A stretch of DNA of 64,000 nucleotides from Apiotrichum sp. Y4204. Its lineage: Eukaryota > Basidiomycota > Tremellomycetes > Trichosporonales > Trichosporonaceae. A model generated the notes under the pieces. The model was not told the DNA's origin. It saw only the letters and a program-made list of their open reading frames with translations, and did not search any database. The translations under genes were made by a program, and so were the position numbers. Location: assembly GCA_025531455.1 (NCBI GenBank), contig JAMYHL010000024.1:248001-312000 (forward strand), written 5' to 3'. Of the stretch, positions 52,997 to 64,000 are shown in pieces. The first letter of the stretch is position 1. Every line of letters begins with the position of its first letter.

Positions 52997-55900
52997 ATGT
53001 CGGCGCTCACGGACGCCGAGCGGAAGGCCAAGGCCGACAGGGCCAAGAAGCTGGTGCGTCGCGCTCATAGGCATGGGAGGAGCAACGTGCTGCGCGGGCC
53101 GAGCGCCAAAGCGCAACGCTGCGTTGTGATGTCGCTAATTTACCCAGCTCGCCCAGCGCCGGAAGAAGGGGAAAACTGCCGATAAGGAGCCGTCCGCTGC
53201 GGGTACGCCGGCGCCAAGCAGCCCTGCCACTGCGGCGGACACGCCGGCGGAGTCGCCGCGCCCGAGTCTGAGCCTCGACCGCGAGCCGACGCCGGAGAAG
53301 GAGAAAGAGGAGGAGAAGGAGCGAGAGAAATTGGAGGATGGCAAGGCCGATGGCACGGCGGACACCACGAATGGCACGGCGGATGCCCCGGCACCGGCCC
53401 TCGCGCGGAAAGACAGCGACAGCATCGCGAATCTCCAGCAGACGGTGTCGTTGCTCATCGCTGAGCGGACGGACCTGCAGGGCGAAGTTGGCGAGTTGAA
53501 GAAGGAGCTGGCGGCGGCGAAGAGCGATGCGCAGCTGCTCGACGAGGCGCGCGAGGTGACGGCGCGGCTGGAGGGGGAGAAGCGCGAGCTCGAGGAGAGG
53601 GTCGCTGCTGGGGAGAAGCGGGAGGCGGAGGCGGTGGAGGCTGCGGCTCAGCTGGAAACTGTCCGGGCCGAGCTGGAGAGGACTAGGAAGGAGGTGCAGG
53701 AGGCCGTGGCTGCGCGCGAGGCGGCCGAGGATGAGAAGGAGGAGATGAAGAGCAAGGAAGGGGAACGCGTCGCCGAGCTGGAGAAGAATATTGAACGTGC
53801 GGAGGCACGGGAGGGCGCTCTTGAGGCCGAGATCGGGCGGCTGAAGAAGGTGAGCTACGGTACTGGGAAAAGCTGACATGCAGGCCCACTCGGAGTCGTC
53901 GTCGAGCCTGACAAGCACGGAGAAGGAGCTGTCTGACCTCCATGCTTCCGCTGCCAAAGCAGAGACGCAGCTTAAGGATCTCCAAGCTACATACTCCAAG
54001 CTAAAGGAGGACCACGACAAGCTGTCAGGTGAACACAAGACCTTGACTTCAACGCACTCCATCTTGTCCTCCGAGCATGACGCGCTCAAGACGCAAGCCA
54101 CCGAGGGCTCGACATCGCTCAAGGAGCGGGAGAAGAGCCTGAAGGACGCGGAGGGCGAGCTCGACAAGACGAAGAAGAATCTCGCGTCCGCTACGAAACG
54201 CGCCGAGGCAGCGGAGAAAAAGCGCGACGCCCTGCAGACCGAGAACGGCGAGCTTGTCAGCCAGCTCGAGGAGCTCCGCGGCAAAGTCGTCAAGACCTCG
54301 GATTCCAACTCGGAACTCGCTACCCAGATTCAGAGCTGGGAGTCCAAGGGCAAAGCCTGGGATAAGATCAAGGTGGACCTGGAGACGCAGCTCAAGGAGG
54401 CCAAGGTGGGTGCTAGTCCCCGTGAATATAGCACTGACAATCAGTCCGAGGCAGACAAGGTGTCCGGCCTGACTGAGAAGGCGGACGCTCTCGCAGCCGA
54501 GGTCGCGACTCTGACCGAGAAGAACAAGACTTTGTCCGAAACGGCAACAGCCCACGACAAGCTGCAGGGAGAGCACCAAACGCTGCAGTCCGAGTTGGAG
54601 ACCGCGCGGTCAACGCTGTCCAAGCACGAGTCTTCGCTTGCAACGCTGCGTTCTGAGCTCGACACAGCGCAGGCGGCGTCGAGCGACCAGTCGGCCATGA
54701 TCCGCTCTCTCCGGGAGGACGCTGAAACTGCAACTTCGACAATCAAGGGCCACGAAGAGTCTGTCGCGGCGCTCAAGGCCGACCTCGCCAAGGCTGAGGC
54801 GTCGTCGAAGGAAACGGCCACCGCACTCGACGCCGCGCGCAAGGACCTTGAGGCTGCGAAGCAGGCGACCAAGGCTGTGGAGGAGAAGCACGCAAAGACG
54901 AAGTCCGAGCTCGACGCCGCGCGCAAGGAGTCCAAGACGCACCAGGAGGCCGTGTCCGCTGCCAAGATTGCGGCCGGCAAGGCGGCCAAGGACCACGAGG
55001 CGGCCGTTGCGGCTGTGAAGAAGGACTTGGCCGCAAGCGAAAAAGCTGCGTCGGGCCATGAGGCGAGCGCCAAGTCGCTCCAAGCGGACCTCGACAAGGC
55101 GCGGAGTGAGGCTGACAAGACCGCCAAGGCGCACGATGCGGCCGCGGCTGATGCGGCAGCGAAGGTGGCGGAGGCGGAGGCCAAGATTAAGGAGCAGGAC
55201 GCGGCGCTCAAGGCTCTCCGGGACGAAGTCGATGCTCTCAAGGCGACGATCGCGGAGCGCGATGCTGCCCTCAAGAAGGTCACTGAGGAATTCGAGGCCG
55301 CGAAGAAGGAGCATGCGGTCGCGGCAAAGGTTGCCCAGACCGAGCTTGAGAAGGCGAAGAAGGAACACGCCGCTGCAGCGAGCAAGGCGAAGGCTGCGCT
55401 CGACAAGGCGAACAAGGACCACGAGACCGCGGCGACTACTGCCAAGGCTGCCCTCGACAAGGCTACCAAGGAGGGCCAGGCGCATCAGGAGCGGGCGACT
55501 GCGACAAAGAGCGAGCTCGATGCCGCCAAGGCCGCGCACGACAAGGCCGCTGCTCAGCTTACTTCGGACCTCGAGATGTCGAAGAAGACCGTCACCGAGC
55601 GCGATGCCGCGCTCCAGGCGCTGAAGGACGACTTGGCCGCCGCGAAAAAGGAGCATGAGACTGTCGCTGCTGAGCTCGCCAAGGCGAAGAAGGAGCACGA
55701 GAATGTCACTTCTAAGGCCAAGACCGAGCTTGAGAAGACGAAGAAGGAGGCCAAGGTCGCTGCCGACAAGCTCATGTCGGAGCTCGAGGTGTCCCAGAAA
55801 ACCGCTCAGAGCCACGAGTCCACCGCCAAGTCATTGCAGGAGGAGCTTGACGAGGCGCGGAAGGAGCATGAGACAACGGCAACCGGTCTCCGCTCTGACC

Positions 55901-57471
55901 TCGAGGCGTCGCGTAAGACTGTAACCGAGCACGAGACATCCGCGACGGCACTGAAGCGCGATCTCGAAAGCGCGAAGAAAAAGTCCAGCGAGCACGAGAC
56001 TCAGGTTGCCGAGCACGCATCCACGATCAAGAGCCTCAAGAAGGAGATTGAGGCGGCGCGCAAGGCTGCCCAGGCACACGAGGCCGCTGCGAAGGAGCAT
56101 GCCGACTCGAAGGAGGCCGCGAGCAGCGAACATACCGCCGAGCTGGCGGCTGTGCGCGAGAGCATCAAGGCCAGCGAGGAGATTGCGGACGGATTGCGTG
56201 CCGAGCTCGAGGCGGCGCGCGAGGCGGCGCGCACGGCCGCCGGCGAACACGACAAGAACGCTGCGAATCTGCAGGCCGAGACGGACTCTGTACGTGCCGA
56301 GGTCAAGAAGGCCGAGGAGGCGCTCGCGGCCGTCAAGGAGGAGCTGGAGGCCGCGAAGAAGGCGCACGACAAGGCAGCCAAGGCGGGCGAGAAGGGTACG
56401 TCGGCACTCAAGTCTGAGATTGAGTCTGAGCGCGCGGCGGCCAAGAAGGCGGAGAAAGCGCACGCGGATGCGCTTACCGCCCTCCAGGCGCAGCTTGATG
56501 CCGCTAAATCTGAAGCTGAGGCGCTGGAGAAGAAACACGCCGATTCGGCGGGCAAACTTCAGGCCGACCTCGACAAATCTCGTTCCCTCACTTCCGATGC
56601 GGCCAAGACACACGAGAAGGAGTCTGCATCGCTGCGTTCTGACCTCGAGGCAGCGCGTGCAGCGGCAGAAAAGGCGAAGAAGGAGCACGAGTCGGCGCTC
56701 ACCGCGCTCCGCGCCGAGCTGGACGCTGCAACGTCGTCCGCATCCGACGCAGCCAAGACACACGGCGAGGCGTCATCGTCCCTCCAGGCCGAGCTCGACT
56801 CTGCGAAGGCATCCCACTCTGAGGCGCTCGCCGCCCTCCAGACCGACCTAGATATTGCCCTCGCGTCCTCGACTGCAGCCGAGGAGAGGGCCACGACCCT
56901 CCGCACCGACCTCGCCGAGGCGCGCAAGGCGCACGACGCGTCCGAGAGCACGATTGCGGACCTGCAAGCACAGCTCGCCAACGCCAAGGCCGATACCGAG
57001 GCCGCCGCCAAGGCAAGCACATCACGCTCCGCGGCCGAGGAGGCCTTGTCCTCTGCCCAACTCGAGATTTCAGAGCTGCGCGCGACCGTCCGCCAGCTGG
57101 AAACCACCACGCATGCGGCCACGTCGCGCGCCCACGACCTCGCGCGCCAGCTGACTGACGCGCAGGCGGCATACACTGCGCTCAAGGAGGGATACGGCTC
57201 GCAGACCTCGCGGCCGGGCTCACCGTCAAGTGGCCGCACGGTGCTTCCTTCCCGCGTCAACGACGCACACCTCCCCGCTGCGATGAAGCATAAGCGCGCG
57301 ATATCCCTCAATGCGCTCAAGGCGCGCATGGAGCCGCGCGCGAACCGCCGCTCATCGACGCTCAGCAGCTTATCCGAGGACCAGCCCAAGATACACAGCG
57401 GGCACCAGCAGTTTGGCGACGAGATCATGTACTGCTGCAGTGCGTGCCAGGGCGAGCTGATCACATTGTAA
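52997..57471 (+). CDS. Large coiled-coil golgin-like protein
   Basis: Exons are 52997-53053, 53148-53849 and 53884-57471, with a probable further 39-nt intron at 54406-54444 whose retention keeps the frame. The product is about 1,435 aa (1,448 if retained). The N terminus, MSALTDAERKAKADRAKKL followed by LAQRRKKGK, resembles the basic start of GM130/Bug1-type golgins. A Pro/Ser-rich linker follows. Residues ~140-1,340 are almost continuous heptad coiled coil, rich in Ala/Lys/Glu with recurring ELEAAKKEH-like units. After the coil come RRSSTLSSLSEDQ and a short C-terminal module ending IMYCCSACQGELITL. No GRIP domain is evident. A tethering role at the Golgi or another membrane is likely but unproven; a structural nuclear or cytoskeletal coiled-coil protein is the alternative. 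Confidence 0.8.
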
Positions 57472-57610
57472 CCGGGGTCGGAAGGGGGGTTGGTGTCGAC
57501 GGACGTATCATACTAGAAGGCTTGTAGACATATTACACTCGCATGAATTGCATAACATATCACTGGGTTACAACAGAGGGGTGTGTAGTGGTGATTGCAT
57601 TACTAAGGTT

Positions 57611-60042
57611 CTATCCAAGGAAGACGGTGTCGTCAATCTCGATGCCGAACTCGTCGCGCGCGAGCGATTCCATCTGCTTCTGGAGCTTGTCCTCCCATCC
57701 GAGCGCCTTGCCGGGCGACAGTCCTGCCGTTAGTTGCAATCGTTGCGCCGCAACTCACGCTGCTGCAGCTTTGTCCACCAAAACGCCAAGTCGATGACCC
57801 ACAGCGTGAATTGGAAGACCAGCTTCTGGAAGCGGTCCGTCAGCCACACGCGCAGGCCGACGACATCCAGCGCTCGCGAGCCTGTTAAACTGTCGGCGTA
57901 GCCGCGGGCCGCCCACTGCGTTGTTAGGTCTTGACCAAAGAGCACACCTACCTGGGCGGTAATGTTCACGCGGGAAGATGGCGAGCCTAGCATCTGCGAG
58001 TCAGGATGGAAGCAATTGGTATACGCACCTGATTATTTGCCTGGAGCATACGCTGGCATCGTCCGAGGAAGATGAGTTCCTGGCAGGTTAGAGATGAACA
58101 GTCAACGAACCTACCCTCGGGATAAGCTGCTCGCTCTCCAGGATAGCCTTGAGCGTCGCCTTGACCTCGACCTGCTGCTCGTACTCGCTCTTGCGGACGC
58201 GCGTCGCCGCTTTCTTGTCCTTCTTGATTTGTGCGGGGCGAAGAAGGACTGCTGAGGCAAATCTGATGTCAGCTTGTTCATTCCGAAAAGCTCACAGGTT
58301 GGCATCGAGACCGAGACCCCAATTGCGGGCGATCTCCTCGACCTTCGGGACGTCTATAACAAACAGCGATCGCCAGAGGGTGCAGTATTCCTCACGGAAC
58401 GTCTGGCGGAGCGTTATGTACAGTCCGTGATCGAGAATGAGCTGAGAGTTAGAACCCACCAACTGCCGGGCAACTCACGAGTTGAGGTTTGCCTTTCTTC
58501 CAAGGATGCGGGCGGACAAGGATATTGCCCGGGTGCGGGTCACAGTGAACGAACCCCCAGGAGAAGGTCATTGCACCATTCAGTGCGATGGCCAGGTCCA
58601 TGACGTCGCGAGGGTTGAGCCCCCATGCCTTGATCTGCTTCAGATCATTCAATCTGAAGTGAGCTCAGCGAACAAAGACGGGCAAAAGCTCACCGACATC
58701 CGTCGACCCATTCCATGACCATAATGCGGTCGCTCTCAGGATAGCCCTCGTCGGCGCCGTACACGTGCGGGACGTGGATGTCGTCGCGCAGCTCCGGCGT
58801 CTGTGCCAGCAGGGCGGCACATTTCCGTGCGTTCGCGGCCTCGTGCTTGAATGACGTCTCAAAGCGCATCTGGGACGACACGTATTCGGCACTGAAATCA
58901 GCTGGACCTTCGACGGTGACAGCTACTTACACAAAATACACTGAATGTTGTCAGCACAAGCCCCCTTTTTGGTAGTTTTATCACTTACTGGGCAGATCGA
59001 ATGCTTTTTGCGCAAGCCACATCAAGCTCCTGATGGGTTAGACGCAATACAATCTCGACCAGAACCCACCTGTAACTAAACAAGTCCCATTCCATCTGCT
59101 TGGCAATAGCCGGCTTCTGGACCTTGACGGCAACGACGACGTCCGGATTCCCTGCCTCTGGCTTCAAAGTCGCGCGATGGACCTGCGCAATAGACGCAGA
59201 CGCAAGAGGGGTATGTGTGAAGGTCTCAAAGACGTCCATCGGGTCAATTCCCAGATCTGACTTGAAGACGTGTTGCACCTGGTCGTAGGGGACTGAGGGG
59301 GCTTGGTCGAAGACATGGCTGAACGCTTCCCGGTACGGTTTTGGGAGCAGCGCCGCTTGTAGGCCTGTGGTGTTAGAGGTAGTCCGACGAGAAACCAGAG
59401 AAAGGTGAGCAATGTAGAGTAAATCGCAGAAGAAGGCAGGGAGGATAAAGAATGAGGAGAAAGAGAAACATGCAAGAAGGAGGAAGACAGAAAAACGCCG
59501 ACCTAACCGGTCACACGACCTCGTAATCGCCATGGCATCGCCGTCACCACACGTACCGATAGCTTGCCCGAGCTTGAGATACAAGCCCTGGTTCTCATCG
59601 ATGACCCATCGCAGACGCTTAGCTACACGCTCGTGCAGACTCTCAATCTCGTCTGCCTTCTCCGGCGAGAAGTTCATCTTGTCTGCTGGGTTAGCTCTGA
59701 AAGCGAAGGAGCCACCCACAGTCCAAAGTACACAGGATCCTGACGTTAGCACGATTTCACGCGCATGCACACTCACCCAATGTATCCCGTCAACAGGCTG
59801 CGGCTGAGCGCACTGGCGTTGAACTGCCGGTCGTAGACGTACACGCCGGCGGCGACAACAGCGCACACGCCGAGGCATCGCGGCCAGGTGGAGCGCCGCG
59901 GTGGAGGCTCCTTGCCACCCCCGTGTCGTTTCCTGCCTCCTGCTGTCGGATTCGGCTCGGCTTCGACAACAATGCGCCGTACCCCCGTACTGTGCAGCTG
60001 TGCACGCCAGGGGGTAGATATACGGAGCGCGCGGGGCCGCAT
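57611..60042 (-). CDS. ABC1/AarF-type (ADCK-like) atypical kinase, mitochondrial
   Basis: This UbiB-family protein-kinase-like ATPase belongs to the group of yeast Mcp2 and animal ADCK1/5, linked to mitochondrial lipid and coenzyme Q balance. About ten exons are needed. The N terminus is Arg-rich (MRPRALRISTPWRAQLHS), followed by one transmembrane segment (CLGVCAVVAAGVYVY), as expected for mitochondrial inner-membrane attachment. Family motifs appear in order: YLKLGQAIG (KxGQ), LASASIAQVHRA (Ala-rich loop), VVAVKVQKP (Lys), FVHCDPHPGNILV (catalytic loop) and LILDHGLY (metal-binding Asp). A long intron of roughly 190 nt follows the KxGQ exon. The last exon ends with EEFGIEIDDTVFLG. It is convergent with the golgin-like gene (139 bp between stops) and divergent from PRP40. 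All catalytic motifs are intact. Confidence 0.92.
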
Positions 60043-60587
60043 CGTTCAGTGGGTTGAATGGAGAGCAATGTCAAAAGAAACGACGCGCAAGATGTCGGCC
60101 AAAAAGATAAGTCGCTGGGGAGTCTGGAACATTGCCAGGTGCCGACGTCAGGCACGGAATCGATTCCTGACGGTTACTGTCGTCATGTTCCGAGCAGTGA
60201 CGATGTGATGTCAAACTACGGATCCATCTTGGAGCACGGGTGAGAAGAGCGTCCATCGATCGCGTGTCGATGCATTGCGACGCTGTGGCAGCGTGCAATG
60301 AGATGCTTGAAGTTGTGTACAACCATAAATGTACAGAATATGCATTTGCCCAAGAAAGACGAACCATGGCAGTGAAAGACACGGGCCATGGAGCCCCAGA
60401 CGCGTCTCAAGGGCGGAACCAATTTTCTTTCAGCGGGAATCCGGAACGGGCTCTGTGGGCTCGTTTTGAAAGGCTGGCGATTGCCGTTCGAACAAGCTTT
60501 CTCGACGGACTGGGCCGACCGACGGCCATCCCTCTGACAACTTTCTCCATCCACCTCCACCCCATCCAACACTCTCTCGCGCTCACA
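60043..60587. other. Divergent intergenic region, 0.5 kb
   Basis: This is the promoter interval shared by the ABC1-type kinase gene and PRP40. No gene or clear TATA box was recognised. Confidence 0.5.
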
Positions 60588-62977
60588 ATGTCGGCGTCTC
60601 CTGCCCCGCAAGGGCAGTCGCAATGGGTGCGTAGCTTAGTAATAGGCGTGAGCTGCAGCACTGACACTCCACAGAGGGAGTACAAAAACCCCGAAGGTAG
60701 AGTCTACTGGTCGCACGCGATCACAAAGCAGTCGGTGTGGGACAAGCCTGACGAGCTCAAGGTAGGTCAAGATGTGTGATGGTTGAGCTGACAGTAACAG
60801 ACGCCCTTCGAGGTGAGGATGGATGATGTTGGGCCTGGATGCAGGGTACTAACGGACAGCGCGCGATCGCCAAGACGACATGGAAGCAGTACACGTCGCG
60901 CGGTAAGCCGTACTATGTCAACTCGCAGACGAAAGAGACAGTGGTATGTGGTTATTGTAATCACTTGCGTTGCTAATCACCAGTGGAACCTTCCGCCCGA
61001 GTTGGTTGAGCTGCAGAAAAAGGTCGAGGCCGATGAGGCCAAGCGCGAGCGCCGGCGGGCAGCTGGGGAGCCTTCGTGAGTTGATCCGCTCGATGACAAC
61101 TGACATCAGTCCCTCGCCCTCTGCCGCATCCGAAGCAGGAACTTCCGATTCTGAGGATGAAATGGCTCTCGTACGTCGCCGCTCGCGCACACCGACACCA
61201 GAGCCGACTCCGCGCGTGGAGCGGATCACGATTCCTCCTGGCGGGTTTACGACCCACGAGAAGGCAGAAGACGCGTTCATGCAGCTGCTCAAGTACGAGG
61301 GGATTGACGAAACGTGGACGTGGGACACGACTATGCGGCGTATCGTGCAGGACCCGCTGTGGAAGGCGCTCGATTCGCTCGCGAAGAAGAAGGCCGCGTT
61401 CGAGAAGTGGCAGGCGCAGCTGATGGCCGAGAAGCAGGCGGCTCGCGAGGCGCGCATCGCCGAGCTCAAGCCGCATATCACGCGTCTATTCGCCAACTCG
61501 GGTCTTATCAAGAGCTACTCCACGATGAAGACTGCCAGCAAGGCGTTCGAGAAAGACAAGTACTGGCGCCGCGCAAAGGTCGACGAGCGACGCGAGCTGC
61601 TGGAGGCGTACACGACCGAGCTGCGCAACCGGGAAGATGCCGCGCGCCGCGCGACAAAGGAACGCAATATCCAGACGCTCACAAAGCTCATCAAGGACTT
61701 GGACATTACGGTCGCGACGCGCTGGCGGACGGGACACAACACGATCCTCCACTCTGACGCGTTCCGGAAGGACCCGCAGCTGCAGAAGATGGAAACGCTG
61801 GACATCCTCAACGTATTTGACGAGTACACGCGCGATCTGGAGAAGCAGCTCGAGGAGCAGTCGCACCGCCGGCGCATCGAGTACCGCCGCCGCGCACGCA
61901 AGGCACGCGACGGGTTCAAGGACCTCCTCCGCGAGCTGCGCGACAAGGGCGAGCTGACGCGTAAATCCAAGTGGAAGGACATGTTTCCGAAGATCCGCGA
62001 GGACGAGCGATACGCCGAGCTGCTCGGTCTGCCAGGGAGCAACCCGCTCGATCTCTGGATGGACGCCGTGGACGACCTGCAGCTCGAGGCTGAGGAGATT
62101 ACGTCCAAGATTGAGAGCCAGGTCAAGGGCGTCAAGGCCGAGACAACGGCAGAGGAGTTTGAGGCGATGTGTACGGCTGCCGGCGTGCGTGAGAGCGAGG
62201 AAGACCGCAAGACGGCCTTTGACGTCATCCACTCGCGCTTCGTGCGTGCCGCCGCTGAGGCTGCCCGCATCGAGGAGCGCAAGCGCCGCGACCGCATCGA
62301 CGACCTGCGGTACGCGCTCCGCAAGATCCGCGACATTGGCTCGGAGACGACGTACGAAACGGTTAGTTACTCGGAATAGTCACAACTGACAGCAGGCGCT
62401 GCCGCTCATGCAGGATCTGCCCGAGTTCAAGGACATTCCGGCGGCGGAGGACCAGCGCGCCGCGTTCGACAAGCACATCCGCCGCCTGAAGGAGAAGGAG
62501 GCGGAGAGCTCCGAGTCCGGCAGAAGGGGGAGCAGGGACCGCGACGAGCGCGACCGCTACTCGCGGATGGACGTGGACGACGACTACCGCCGCCGTGATA
62601 GGGACACGGGGCGGGATCGGGACCGCGACTACCGCCGTGACCGTGACCGTGACCGCGACCGCGATTACCGCGACGACTACCGCGACCGCGACCGTGATCG
62701 CGATTACCGTCGCGACCGTGACAGCAGGGGAGATTACCGCCGCGACCGCGACCACCGTGATCGCGACCGGGACCGCGGGAATGATCGCGACCGTGAGAGG
62801 GAGAGGGAGAGAGAGCGCGAGCGCGAAAAGGACAAGGTTGGCAGCGACCGCGATCGACGTCGAGACCGCGATCGCGCGTCATCGCACGACGAGCGCGATA
62901 CCAAGCGCCGCCGTGTCACGCCTGCACCTGGCGCGCCTGCGGGCGACAAGGAGGAGCGCGAGGAGGGAGAAATCTAG
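60588..62977 (+). CDS. PRP40: Pre-mRNA-processing factor Prp40 (WW-FF protein)
   Basis: This U1 snRNP-associated factor bridges the 5' splice site and the branch-point proteins. Several short 5' exons (the first 60588-60626) encode two WW domains: EGRVYWSHAITKQSVWDKP, and TSRGKPYYVNSQTKETV running into WNLPPEL. The large exon carries about five FF domains, beginning with EDAFMQLLKYEGIDETWTW and including KSKWKDMFPKIREDERY. An intron at about 61078-61109 joins GEPS to PSPSAASE. Another at ~62362-62395 leads into LPLMQDLPEFKDI. The C-terminal ~170 residues are an Arg/Asp and Arg/Glu repeat tail (RDRDRDYRRD units) ending EEREEGEI. That tail is present in metazoan PRPF40 but absent from yeast Prp40. 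It should be nuclear. The 3' end faces PRP43 with 104 bp between stops. Confidence 0.93.
62600..62880 (+). repeat. Arg-Asp coding repeat in PRP40
   Basis: GACCGC/GACCGT and GAGCGC-type hexamers repeat for about 280 bp and encode the charged tail of Prp40. Confidence 0.85.
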
Positions 62978-63081
62978 TTGACCACAAGGTGAACTCTATT
63001 GGCCCGAGGGCTATGCATACTATGAAAAACCATGATGTAACACGACGATACACGCGCCTAGTCCTACCGACTAGAAGCGAC

Positions 63082-64000
<919 letters not shown>

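Noticed and set aside
54441..57464. Several 300-400-codon frames antisense to or shifted from the coiled-coil gene
   Set aside because: They arise from the repetitive GCC/AAG/GAG codons of the golgin-like gene and show only Arg-, Ser- or Leu-rich low complexity.

Overview
This window is nuclear DNA from an intron-rich, GC-rich basidiomycete. Most genes carry several GT-AG introns. The gene set (biotin synthase, catalase with a C-terminal DJ-1/flavodoxin-like domain, RED, a Prp40-type protein with an Arg/Asp tail, a PPPDE-thioredoxin-PUL fusion) suggests Tremellomycetes, possibly Trichosporonales; that placement is inference. There is no operon structure, CRISPR array, phage or intact transposon. 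About 20 protein genes and one tRNA gene are supported. Intergenic gaps of 2 to 4.5 kb separate some of them.

Left third (1-22,900): a monocarboxylate-type MFS transporter; an RNase III-like protein with one apparent catalytic change; a small secreted Cys-rich protein; the PPPDE-thioredoxin-PUL protein; an M20-family amidohydrolase/carbamoylase; a four-helix membrane protein; mitochondrial biotin synthase BIO2; a DHA1-type MFS transporter; an ACT-domain protein; and a large-subunit catalase.

Middle (22,900-48,600): the spliceosomal RED/IK protein; a probably highly expressed aldehyde dehydrogenase with an inverted, broken relic of an ALDH 3' end about 600 bp downstream; a Zn-cluster regulator; a Yippee protein; a 4.5-kb gene-poor gap holding tRNA-Ser(AGA); a large disordered protein with one cysteine cluster; and a glycerophosphodiester phosphodiesterase.

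Right part (48,600-64,000): an acidic-tailed protein of unknown function, a 1.4-thousand-residue coiled-coil golgin-like protein, a mitochondrial ABC1/ADCK-type atypical kinase, PRP40, and the C-terminal part of PRP43, which runs off the window.

The most striking general signal is intron architecture. Many introns are only about 29-45 nt long. The likely branch point (CTRAY) lies only about 6-8 nt before the 3' splice site, repeatedly and across unrelated genes. Three splicing factors (RED, PRP40, PRP43) also lie in the window, but their presence here need not be connected with this. I found no clearly new multi-gene system. Exon boundaries were worked out by hand from reading frame and splice consensus, without transcript data.
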